From the NCBI GenBank assembly GCA_016795145.1, contig JAEUII010000100.1, forward strand, positions 1-46,530: a DNA stretch of 46,530 nucleotides, read 5' to 3'. The translations under genes were made by a program, and so were the position numbers. This document shows, in pieces, positions 26,306-33,914 of the stretch (the first letter of the stretch is position 1; the number at the start of each line of letters is the position of its first letter). This DNA is from Planctomycetaceae bacterium (lineage in GTDB: Bacteria; Planctomycetota; Planctomycetia; Planctomycetales; Planctomycetaceae). Under the pieces are notes generated by a model, which was not told where the DNA came from, did no database searches, and was given only the letters and a program-made list of their open reading frames with translations.

Positions 26306-26941
26306 GGTGTCTTCAAGGTCATTGGCGGCGTATCGAGGCACCAGGCCCAGTGACTTCATCACTGCAACTTCTCGCTGACGCATGATCGTCTTTTCGTCAG
26401 TTGTGAGATCATCGTAACCACAAATGTGCAGGATCCCATGGACGACATACAGCGTCAGTTCGTCCATCGCGGTCCAGCCACCTTCACCAGCCATCTGATC
26501 TGCATACTCCGCACTGACGATCACTTCGCCTTCAATCTGACATCCTTCTGCACGGCTTGACGTGCCGAGTCCGGAAGTCGATGGCTCTTCCGAGTCTTCT
26601 TGTTCTTCATCAGCGTCGGTTGTCGCCCCAGAATCTGCTTCTTCAACCAGGTCGGACTCGAGGTCCTCATCCTCGAACCATTCATCTTCGGAATCATCCT
26701 CCAGCGGCAGATCGGCATCACTGGTGAACTCCAGCTGGAAGCTGATCACGTCGGTTGGATAATCGTGATTCAGGTGATCTCGATTGATCACGTGGATCGC
26801 CGGATTATCGACGACGGTTATGCTCAACACGGCACTCGCAACGTTCTCCGCTTGCAGAACCGCCATGGCCGCCTGACGAAGACGATCGATGTCGATATCG
26901 ACCTTCGTTTGCTGATTCAGAATATCGAGTTCAACGAACAT
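26297..26941 (-). CDS. ybeY: Endoribonuclease YbeY with acidic insert and altered zinc motif
   Basis: A 214-residue protein from ATG 26941. Family signs are ITVVDNPAIHVINRDHLN (39-58), YPTDVISF (61-68), EGEVIVS (137-143) and the metal motif H168-G-I-L-H172-I-C-G-Y-D-D178. YbeY is a metal-dependent single-strand RNase for 16S rRNA 3'-end maturation and ribosome quality control. Two features are odd. The third zinc ligand, His in HGxLHxxGYDH, is Asp178 here. And about 60 residues, mostly Asp, Glu and Ser, are inserted between YPTDVISF and EGEV (about 71-135). The open frame upstream to 27235 has no family match and overlaps the next gene's promoter. The usual neighbour phoH is absent. The stop overlaps the Calx-beta stop. 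Confidence 0.92.
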   Translation of the reverse strand: MFVELDILNQQTKVDIDIDRLRQAAMAVLQAENVASAVLSITVVDNPAIHVINRDHLNHDYPTDVISFQLEFTSDADLPLEDDSEDEWFEDEDLESDLVEEADSGATTDADEEQEDSEEPSTSGLGTSSRAEGCQIEGEVIVSAEYADQMAGEGGWTAMDELTLYVVHGILHICGYDDLTTDEKTIMRQREVAVMKSLGLVPRYAANDLEDTSK

Positions 26942-27122
26942 TCGGCACCTGTGCAGAACATGCGTGTTGCCGAGGGGCGACCCTCGCTGTGTTTGGAATG
27001 TCTCTTCAGACTTGCCTATAGTACGAAGTGTTGAATCCGTCATTACCGGCCGTGCGAGTTTCCCGCTTTTTCCGGGGCTTTCGCAGGTCTCCTGCCCTGA
27101 ATTCCTCCCACCGGAGTTTTCC

Positions 27123-30100
27123 ATGAAGGCCGTTTCGTCCTTCGTTGCTGCTGTTTGTGGATCGTTGATCCTGACGTCGGCGCTGCACGCACAATCTCCC
27201 AACGATGATCCCTTCGCGCTAGGGGTTCGCAACACAGAAGCTGTGTCTGCTGAAGATCAGGCAAAGACGTTCACTGTTCCGGATGGCTTTCGAGTACAGC
27301 TCGTTGCCAGTGAGCCAGAGATTGCCAAGCCGATGAACCTGGCATTTGACTCAAAGGGGCGCCTGTGGGTCAGCAGTTCTCTGGAGTATCCTTTTGCGGC
27401 CGCTGCTGATGTTGTCCCTCGCGACACGATCAAGATTCTCGAAGACACCAACGGCGATGCTCGCGCGGACAAAGTGACGACCTTTGCCGACAAGCTAAAT
27501 ATTCCCATCGGACTGCTTCCTTACGGTGACGGAGTCATCTGCTTTGCCATTCCGAACATCTGGTACCTGCGTGACACCGACGGCGACAACGTGTGCGACA
27601 AGCGTGAAGTCCTCTACGGTCCTTTCGATACGACTCGAGATACGCACGGGATGTGCAACGCGTTTCGCCGCGGCGACGATGGCTGGATCTATGCATGTCA
27701 CGGATTCAACAACCGCTCTGAAGTGGCGGGCAGGGATGGCCATAAGGTGACTCTGACTTCCGGCAACACGTTTCGATTCCGTCCCGATGGTTCTCGCATC
27801 GAACTGTACACACAGGGGCAGGTGAATCCGTTTGGAATGTCGATCGACCACTTCGGAGATATCTACACCGCAGACTGTCACACGAAACCAGTGACGCTGC
27901 TGTTGCCCGGTGGTTGTTACGACAGTTTCGGGCGACCTCATGATGGCCTTGGTTACGTTCCCAATGTGATGGAACACCTGCATGGTTCGACGGCCATCGC
28001 AGCTTTGGCACTGGGTTCTGACACCCTGTTTCCAAAGGAGTTTGCGGACAACACGTTCGATGGAAACGTGATGACATCCCGCGTCAATCGCAACGTTTTG
28101 CAGCGACGAGGATCCAGCGTCAAGGCGGTTGAACAGCCGGACCTGTTGAGCAGCTCAGACCCGTGGTTCCGTCCTGTGGATCTTGTCGTGGGACCGGACG
28201 GTGCGTTGTATGTGGCCGACTTTTACAACCGAATCATTGGTCATTACGAAGTCGACCTGAAGCATCCAGGGCGAGACCGATTTCGAGGCCGCATTTGGCG
28301 AGTCTCCTGGTCCGGAGCGACAGAAGTAAAGCCCGGCCCGGCGGGATATGGTCCGGACTTCAGCAAGATGACAACGGAACAGCTCGTGGAATCGCTTGCA
28401 TCCGCGCCGGGTCAGGGAAAGCACATCGCTCGAGATGTGCTGGCTGATCGCCACAAGGATGTGCCAACATCTTTCCTCAAGCAGCTCTTGACCAACAAGT
28501 CGCATGATGTCCGTGTGACGGCTCTGCGTCTGCTGGGTCAGCGTGGGGAACTGGGCTTGAAGGAAATCGCAGACGCGGCAAAGGACTCCGAAGAATTGGT
28601 TCGAGTGCATGCATTCCGAGCATTGCGTGAGACCATTATTCCAGACGCAGAACGTTCGAACACTTCGGTCCTTCTTTTAAACGGATTCAAAGATCCGTCA
28701 CCAATGGTGCGACGTGTAGCCGCGGCCGCAGCATCACGGCATGTTTCCGCTGACCTCGCCGCGCCGTTGTTGCGACTTCTGCATACGACGGAATTGGGTG
28801 ACGTGCATCTTCGTCATCAGGTGCGAATTGCTCTGCGTGACCACCTGCTGGATGACACCGTACTTCAGTCGCTGGCGAAGTCGTCCGCATTGACGATGGA
28901 CGCCGTGGCCATATCTGAAATCTGTCTGGCGGTGAAAACAAAGGCCGCCGCCGAATACGTTGCCTCTCACCTGGATGCACTCGGCAAGTCGCAGCCTCAG
29001 CGGCTTCCGGAGTATCTTCAGTTTGCGGCCGCCTATGTGACTCCGGAACTTGCCGGTCAGGTTGTTCAGGCGATTCGTCAGCAGTTTGCTGGTCGAACCA
29101 GTGAGCAAATTCAGCTGCTCAATTCCATGCGACAGGGATTTTCTCAGCGTAATCTAACGTTGCCGACATCCGTGAATGCCTGGGCCAGTGGCACTGTCCT
29201 GCAGCTGTTGCAGATGAAGTCGGCAGCGGATCTTGGTGCGTTGAATCGACCTCCTGGAATGAGCTGGAGCTATCTGCCTCATCCGCAATCTTCCGACCCA
29301 GCTTCCTGCTGGGGAACAACAACCAGCCGACAGTGTGCAGACGGGACAGCCGGAATGGTTCTCTACAGCAGCTTCGAGGCCGGTGAAAAGCGAACCGGGC
29401 TCTGGCGATCCGCAGCGTTTGCGTGTCCGGAATCACTGAGCTTCTTCGTGGCAGGACACGATGGTTTTCCTGATCAGCCACTGAAGAAGGCCAACTTTGT
29501 TCGCTTGCTGGATGCCGAAACCGGAGCGATCCTGCGAGAAGCATCTCCACCTCGCAACGATGTGGCTCAAAAGGTCGAGTGGAATCTGAATGACCTGAAG
29601 GGAAAGAAGGTCCAGGTAGAACTCGTCGACGGTGATACAGCCACTGCTTACGCGTGGATGGCCGTTGGACGATTTTCTCTTGAGGGGCTCAATCCGTCCG
29701 ATCAGCTCCAGCGCATGCGAGACGCTGCGTCGCTTGTGGCGGACTTCCGACTCACACAGTTCCAGCCTGCACTCATGACGATGATTCGGACCGAAGGAAT
29801 CTCACGCAACGATCAGGCACAGTTTGCAACGGCGGTTGCTCGACTTCGAGGCGACTCGATGGCCTCCGCGGTCGCCAATGTGTTGCGACTGGCAGCCGTG
29901 AATGATGCTCTTGCGGCGACAGTGATTGACATTGTCGAGAAGGGCGATGCGGCAGCGGTTGGCAAGACTCTGGAATCTGCTTTCCAACTGGCAACATCGA
30001 CGGAGCAACAGGTGCTTGCGGAACAGCTGGCTTCTGACGTGCGAGGTGCAGAAGAGCTGGCAAGGCTGATGGAGAATGGTAAAGCGTCCGCGAGGTTGCT

Positions 30101-30674
30101 GACACGTCCTTCCGTGCAGCAGAAGCTCCTGGCGATTTCCCCCGAACCACTCAAGCAGCGATTCCTCTCACTCGCCGAAAAACTACCGAGCGAGGACGGC
30201 GTGATTGAGCAACTGATTGCCGATCGCCTGAAGGCAGTGTCGAACGCACAGGGTGATGTCGCGGCTGGCAAGGAATTGTTTAAGAAGAACTGTCAGGTGT
30301 GTCATCAGATCGCTGGCGAAGGAAAGCAGGTGGGGCCGAACCTGGACGGCATCGCCAATCGAGGTCTGCAGCGCATGGTGGAAGATGTTCTGGCTCCGAA
30401 TCGCAACGTGGACGTCGCGTTTCGAACAACCACGATCGTCACAACCGAAGGCAAAGCGCTGAGTGGGTTGTTGAAGGAACTGGAAGGCGGCCGGTTCCTG
30501 CTAATCGACAGTCAGGCAAAAGAAACCACTTTGACCAGCGACGACATTGAAGAACGCAAACTGGCCACTTCGTCACCGATGCCCGCGAATTTTGGGGAAT
30601 CACTGACCGCTGATCAGTTTCGCGATCTGATGAGCTTCCTGCAGACTCAGAAAAACGTGGTTGTTCATCCGTAG
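27123..30674 (+). CDS. PVC-type dehydrogenase/HEAT-repeat/cytochrome c protein, copy 2
   Basis: A 1183-residue secreted protein from ATG 27123 (GGAG 6 bases upstream). Residues 1-23 are a signal peptide ending LHA-Q. The order is a PVC dehydrogenase beta-propeller (about 45-400) with DTDGDNVCDKREV and WFRPVDLVVGPDGALYVADFYN, HEAT-like repeats (about 430-700), a segment with few repeats that contains a jelly-roll-like WRSAAFACPESLSFFVAGHD (about 760-860), more helices, and a terminal cytochrome c domain with C1057-Q-V-C1060-H1061 and VGPNLDGI. It is longer than copy 1 by the extra middle domain and only distantly similar outside the propeller and cytochrome parts. Function would be extracytoplasmic oxidation with electrons passed to its own heme. 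It stands alone, divergent from ybeY. Confidence 0.88.
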   Translation: MKAVSSFVAAVCGSLILTSALHAQSPNDDPFALGVRNTEAVSAEDQAKTFTVPDGFRVQLVASEPEIAKPMNLAFDSKGRLWVSSSLEYPFAAAADVVPRDTIKILEDTNGDARADKVTTFADKLNIPIGLLPYGDGVICFAIPNIWYLRDTDGDNVCDKREVLYGPFDTTRDTHGMCNAFRRGDDGWIYACHGFNNRSEVAGRDGHKVTLTSGNTFRFRPDGSRIELYTQGQVNPFGMSIDHFGDIYTADCHTKPVTLLLPGGCYDSFGRPHDGLGYVPNVMEHLHGSTAIAALALGSDTLFPKEFADNTFDGNVMTSRVNRNVLQRRGSSVKAVEQPDLLSSSDPWFRPVDLVVGPDGALYVADFYNRIIGHYEVDLKHPGRDRFRGRIWRVSWSGATEVKPGPAGYGPDFSKMTTEQLVESLASAPGQGKHIARDVLADRHKDVPTSFLKQLLTNKSHDVRVTALRLLGQRGELGLKEIADAAKDSEELVRVHAFRALRETIIPDAERSNTSVLLLNGFKDPSPMVRRVAAAAASRHVSADLAAPLLRLLHTTELGDVHLRHQVRIALRDHLLDDTVLQSLAKSSALTMDAVAISEICLAVKTKAAAEYVASHLDALGKSQPQRLPEYLQFAAAYVTPELAGQVVQAIRQQFAGRTSEQIQLLNSMRQGFSQRNLTLPTSVNAWASGTVLQLLQMKSAADLGALNRPPGMSWSYLPHPQSSDPASCWGTTTSRQCADGTAGMVLYSSFEAGEKRTGLWRSAAFACPESLSFFVAGHDGFPDQPLKKANFVRLLDAETGAILREASPPRNDVAQKVEWNLNDLKGKKVQVELVDGDTATAYAWMAVGRFSLEGLNPSDQLQRMRDAASLVADFRLTQFQPALMTMIRTEGISRNDQAQFATAVARLRGDSMASAVANVLRLAAVNDALAATVIDIVEKGDAAAVGKTLESAFQLATSTEQQVLAEQLASDVRGAEELARLMENGKASARLLTRPSVQQKLLAISPEPLKQRFLSLAEKLPSEDGVIEQLIADRLKAVSNAQGDVAAGKELFKKNCQVCHQIAGEGKQVGPNLDGIANRGLQRMVEDVLAPNRNVDVAFRTTTIVTTEGKALSGLLKELEGGRFLLIDSQAKETTLTSDDIEERKLATSSPMPANFGESLTADQFRDLMSFLQTQKNVVVHP

Positions 30675-30776
30675 TTGTGGGGTTGCAAAAAACGCTCAGC
30701 AACCTTCTCAAATGGTCTCGTGCGGTTCCGGGCCAAAGGCCCTGCCATTTACTTAGTGGTTTGTCACATCAACAAC

Positions 30777-30810
30777 TTGGGTTTAGCCGTCATTTGGGTT
30801 TAGCCGTCAT
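30777..30810 (+). repeat. Tandem pair of 17-bp direct repeats
   Basis: Two identical, abutting 17-base copies (TTGGGTTTAGCCGTCAT) occupy 30777-30793 and 30794-30810. The second copy runs into the left arm of the long inverted repeat at 30806-30870, sharing its GTCAT. It may be a slippage or insertion scar at the edge of that element. Confidence 0.8.
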
Positions 30811-30870
30811 TCCCGCGCAGGCGGGAACCCAGAACGTTGAAGCCAGGGTTCCCGCCTGCGCGGGAATGAC
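30806..30870. repeat. Perfect 25-bp inverted repeat, REP-like (family B)
   Basis: Arms 30806-30830 and 30846-30870 are exact reverse complements (GTCATTCCCGCGCAGGCGGG at the left tip), with a 15-base loop. Each arm itself holds a smaller palindrome CCCGC-GCAG-GCGGG. This sequence style, GTCATTCCCGC...GCGGGAA, is a very common short dispersed repeat in beta- and gammaproteobacteria. It lies between the convergent ends of the PVC cytochrome and the pseudouridine synthase gene. Confidence 0.85.
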
Positions 30871-30958
30871 GAACCCAACCTCGTGGCTCTGACGGAGCTC
30901 TTGCCGGGCAGCTGACGCATCCCGCTCGCCAGCGGCACGCCGTGTTTTGAGGAAACGA

Positions 30959-32176
30959 TTACCGTCCCTTACCACGCGGCTTGCTGTGACTTCTCTTTGC
31001 ACCTGGACGATTCGATGCACCTTGACGGTTCGACGCCGCAGGACGGCCGGAGGCACCTGGTGCTGAGCCGGTCGTGCGTCCCTGCCGTGCTGCCCCACGG
31101 ACACCGCGAGCCGAAGGGGTTCCGCTGCTCTTGCGGTCGCTCACTGCTGCTGACTTGCGGTGTTTCTTTCCTCGAGTCTTTCCAGGGCGATAACCAAAAC
31201 CAGTCTTGCGCGGAGGCCCGGCCTGTTCGCCGGTTTCAAGGAAGTGCTTCAGCTCACGAACCTCAGTGGGATTCAGTTCGCGATGACGCCCGACGGGAAG
31301 TGTGCCAAGCCGGAGCGGTCCGAAGGCGATTCGTTCCAGAGCCAGCACCTTGTGCCCGACTCGCGCAAGAAGACGACGGATCTCGCGGTTCTTGCCTTCC
31401 TGCAGTTCGAGTTCCAGAATGGTGCTGCGACCCTGTCGACCGACGACCCGAATGCCTCGAAATTTGAAGAAGCCTTCTGAGAAGTACATGCCTTCGCGAA
31501 GCTGCTGCAAAGTTTCCAGCTGAGGCGTTCCAGCGACCTGACAACGATAACGACGAACGACTTCAAAGCGAGGATGAGCCAGTCGCTGTGCGAGGTCGCC
31601 GTCATTTGTGACCAGCAAAAGGCCTTCGGTGTTTTCGTCAAGGCGGCCTACCGTGAAGAGACGCTGATCCGCGACCGGTACCAGGTCAACCGCGCGAGTT
31701 CGTCCTTCCGGATCGCTGTTCGTACACAGCACGCCTTTGGGTTTGTTGAGCAGAAAATAGCGGGGCCGTGCGAGTCGAAGTCGCTCCGAGTCCAGGCGAA
31801 CATCACTGTCCTCTGTGGAAACCGATCGAGCCGGGTCAGTCACCACTTCGCCATCGACAGTGACTCGACCGTTGCGAATGTACTCCTCGCAGTTGCGGCG
31901 AGAATCCACGCCTGCCATCGCGAGAAACTTCTGAAGCCGGATCGTTGGGCCGGATTCATCCTCACCAGCAACTTCCGCGACAACCGGCGCGGCACCTCGA
32001 GCTTCCGGGACTCGCGGCCCAGTGGGGACTCGTGGTCCAGCCGGACGACGCTGCCGTGGCGGACCGGACGACGCGGGCCCACGACCCTTCGGACGGCTTT
32101 CAGACTTTCGAGGACCTTGCTGACCGGAACCGGATTTGCGTGGACGACGACTCGAACGATCAGATGGAGGAACCAT
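30959..32176 (-). CDS. RsuA/RluB-type ribosomal pseudouridine synthase
   Basis: A 405-residue protein. A basic, Pro/Arg/Ser-rich N-terminal extension (1-77) leads to an S4 RNA-binding domain (IRLQKFLAMAGVDSRRNCEEYI, about 79-125, split here into IRLQKFLAMAGVDSRR and NCEEYI). The catalytic domain has LLNKPKG (142-148), GRLDENTEGLLL with catalytic Asp180, and EGKNREIRRLL. The C-terminal 90 residues are again basic and low-complexity (repeats of GAS-NR, GK, RG). The core matches RsuA/RluB/RluE/RluF enzymes, which isomerise one uridine in 16S or 23S rRNA; RluB-like specificity is most likely, but the target cannot be fixed. The basic tails, common in planctomycete members, may add RNA affinity. 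The start has no strong ribosome-binding site. Confidence 0.92.
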   Translation of the reverse strand: MVPPSDRSSRRPRKSGSGQQGPRKSESRPKGRGPASSGPPRQRRPAGPRVPTGPRVPEARGAAPVVAEVAGEDESGPTIRLQKFLAMAGVDSRRNCEEYIRNGRVTVDGEVVTDPARSVSTEDSDVRLDSERLRLARPRYFLLNKPKGVLCTNSDPEGRTRAVDLVPVADQRLFTVGRLDENTEGLLLVTNDGDLAQRLAHPRFEVVRRYRCQVAGTPQLETLQQLREGMYFSEGFFKFRGIRVVGRQGRSTILELELQEGKNREIRRLLARVGHKVLALERIAFGPLRLGTLPVGRHRELNPTEVRELKHFLETGEQAGPPRKTGFGYRPGKTRGKKHRKSAAVSDRKSSGTPSARGVRGAARQGRTTGSAPGASGRPAASNRQGASNRPGAKRSHSKPRGKGR

Positions 32177-32391
32177 TTCGTATCACTCAAACTCAAAGGC
32201 ACAAACAACCCGCGCAGAACAATTTCGCAGGGGCGGCCAGTATACGCACGAATTCCACGCTTCGAGTCGTCGAATCTCCACATTCCAGCGAAACCACCAA
32301 CAATCCCTGACAATTTCCCACAAACCCCAATCACCTCTGAGCCTGAGGCGCTATCTGAAGGCCTCATCTTCAGTCCTCGCCAAAACCCGCG

Positions 32392-32874
32392 CTAAGTCAG
32401 CAGTGGTTGAATCTCCGCGCCTTCTGGAGGGTATCCAGCATCCCAGGGATACAAGCCAGACTTCAATGGCCACACACACTGGTACATCGGGAAGCCGGAA
32501 CCTCGATAGAGCCATTTGGCGTAACCGCAATATTCAGTGTAGTGAACAGGATCCACTGTTTTGAAGTAGTTGCCTGTGTTCGTGTAGTCTTCATTGAGGA
32601 CATCAGGCTTGATGGTCTTCCCAAGAGCAATCGTGCCGCCGATTTGATTGATGATGTAGCCCCCGACTTCCTGTTTCAGACCAAGAATGATGATCTCGGG
32701 GTGCTTGAGAGTATGGAACATTCCAACCGAAAACTGGTATGGCGTCGATCCATCATTAATGCAGATCACCGACCAGCCAACTCTCTCGATGTCTCCAAGC
32801 ACTGCTCGATCGTACTTGTCCTTGGGTGTAGGAAGTTGGGGACCCGGTTTGGACTTCTTGAACCAGTTGAACAT
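32392..32874 (-). CDS. DUF4262 domain protein
   Basis: A 160-residue protein. The core has the DUF4262 pattern: GWSVICINDGSTPYQFSVGM near 33-52, then a conserved HPEIIILGL (58-66), and a Trp/Tyr-rich C-terminal half (YTEYCGYAKWLYRGSGFPM) ending in CVWPLKSGLYPWD. The molecular function of the family is not known. It is predicted cytosolic: there is no signal, only a basic MFNWFKKSK start. The ribosome-binding site includes a run of eight G that ends 6 bases before ATG 32874. No operon partner is evident; the neighbours on either side are over 150 bases away. Confidence 0.8.
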   Translation of the reverse strand: MFNWFKKSKPGPQLPTPKDKYDRAVLGDIERVGWSVICINDGSTPYQFSVGMFHTLKHPEIIILGLKQEVGGYIINQIGGTIALGKTIKPDVLNEDYTNTGNYFKTVDPVHYTEYCGYAKWLYRGSGFPMYQCVWPLKSGLYPWDAGYPPEGAEIQPLLT

Positions 32875-32880
32875 TGCAAT

Positions 32881-32888
32881 CCCCCCCC
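32881..32888 (-). promoter_or_regulatory. G8 homopolymer at the Shine-Dalgarno position of the DUF4262 gene
   Basis: Eight consecutive C on the plus strand read as G8 on the minus strand and end 6 bases upstream of ATG 32874. The run stands where a Shine-Dalgarno should be, and no other site is visible. Runs of this length slip during replication, so translation strength could vary between cells. Confidence 0.55.
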
Positions 32889-33025
32889 GGAGCGAAAATG
32901 AATATGACCTGCGGCTGGTTCGTGCTCTTCACATGAACCCATAGGAATAACGAACAATCGGAGTTCCATCATAACTGGCCTGGGTGCACGAGCAAATTCA
33001 TGTGAGGGACTCGCCAGGTACCAGG

Positions 33026-33406
33026 CTAAACAACCACCGTTCGTCCGCCTTTGCCGGAGGAGATTCCGAAGACGATGTATTCCGCTGCCTCAGTACCGAC
33101 GTTGGTCATACGATGGATTTCGCGAGGATCGACGAGGACTGTGTCGCCGGGACCCATGCGTCGCGTTTCTCCGGAGATGTGCATTTCGACGGAACCAGAC
33201 AGCATTACGAAGACTTCCTGCATGTCTTCGTGGTAATGCGGCTGGAAGGACGAACCGGCGGGAAGGCTGGCCCAGTTGAGCATTTGAACGTGGCCGGCCT
33301 GGAACATGTCGCGTGTCGCGATGACTCGTTTGAGCACTCCAGGGTTCTGAGGATTTTCGTGCGAAGCGGGGACAAATCCGGAATCAGAAGCCGAAATCCA
33401 GTGCAT
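33026..33406 (-). CDS. Cupin-domain protein
   Basis: A 126-residue single cupin. Motif 1 reads HYHEDMQEVFVMLSGSVEM (57-75; metal ligands His57, His59 and Glu64) and motif 2 reads PGDTVLVDPREIHRM (85-99; His97), so all four usual metal ligands are present. Small cupins act as isomerases, dioxygenases or sugar/metabolite-binding regulators; the sequence does not decide. There is no signal peptide, so it is probably cytosolic. It lies alone on the minus strand, with the DUF4262 gene 151 bases downstream and a lipoprotein gene divergent on the other side. Confidence 0.88.
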   Translation of the reverse strand: MHWISASDSGFVPASHENPQNPGVLKRVIATRDMFQAGHVQMLNWASLPAGSSFQPHYHEDMQEVFVMLSGSVEMHISGETRRMGPGDTVLVDPREIHRMTNVGTEAAEYIVFGISSGKGGRTVVV

Positions 33407-33535
33407 TTTCGCGTTCCATTGGGAGGGTCAAACTGGTGTTGCGGCCCGGCAGGATTTGCTGGTAAGGTTCGAAAGTTCGGAGATTTTGCCGATTTTCGTA
33501 CTGAGTCGATTCGAGAAAAGCCGCAGACAAATTTC

Positions 33536-33898
33536 ATGATGCGCGGAGTTTCTACATTCTGTGTGCGACAGCAACTGAAGACGCATTCCTTTCGAATGCT
33601 GCTCGGTATGCTGACGTTGCTGAACGTAGGATGCCTCAACCCTCAGACGACTCGCTTTCCTTCCTGGTATGCGTGGTTTCCTGCTGCGGAAAATGAGGCA
33701 TACGAAGGTCAGTATCCGTTTTCCGACCCGGACATCGGGCCGTCAACGGATGCCAATCCGCGAGGATACGATCGTCCTCGTTCTACCGCCAGGAGGGCTG
33801 CCGAACAGCGTGTGTTCCAGGGAATTCCAGTCGGGCCGGAATCGGTCCCCGCCGGAGTTCCTCAGGGCGGCGCGAACAACAAGCGATCTGTCTTCTGA
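33536..33898 (+). CDS. Small planctomycete-type lipoprotein
   Basis: About 120 residues. Start choice is open: ATG 33536, ATG 33539 or ATG 33596 (which gives the shortest signal, MLLGMLTLLNVGC). Cys33 in the 33536 version would be the lipid-bearing residue, though Asn at -3 is unusual for a lipobox. The mature part has the run NPQTTRFPSWYAWFP, then YPFSDPDIGP and GYDRPRSTARRAAEQRV. It has no enzyme motif, and I cannot assign a function. Its stop is 16 bases before the GspF-like gene start, so the two are probably one operon. The frame is open to 32984, but that upstream part is antisense to the cupin gene and is not real coding sequence. Confidence 0.65.
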   Translation: MMRGVSTFCVRQQLKTHSFRMLLGMLTLLNVGCLNPQTTRFPSWYAWFPAAENEAYEGQYPFSDPDIGPSTDANPRGYDRPRSTARRAAEQRVFQGIPVGPESVPAGVPQGGANNKRSVF

Positions 33899-33914
33899 CA
33901 GGTCAGAGGCTGGA

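Noticed and set aside
26942..27235. N-terminal extension of the YbeY frame
   Set aside because: Not similar to YbeY, and it overlaps the divergent PVC cytochrome start and signal peptide.
30681..30704. 6-bp hairpin just after the second PVC cytochrome gene
   Set aside because: Long loop, short stem and no T-run. The nearby 25-bp inverted repeat is the stronger candidate for ending the transcript.
30806..30870. Possible CRISPR repeat
   Set aside because: One inverted pair with a single loop, no regularly spaced further copies, no cas genes.
31574..32395. A 273-residue plus-strand frame over the pseudouridine synthase gene
   Set aside because: Antisense to the catalytic core of a recognised enzyme, with no start site.
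32984..33535. N-terminal extension of the small lipoprotein frame
   Set aside because: This part is antisense to the cupin gene and would place the lipoprotein signal in the middle of a protein.
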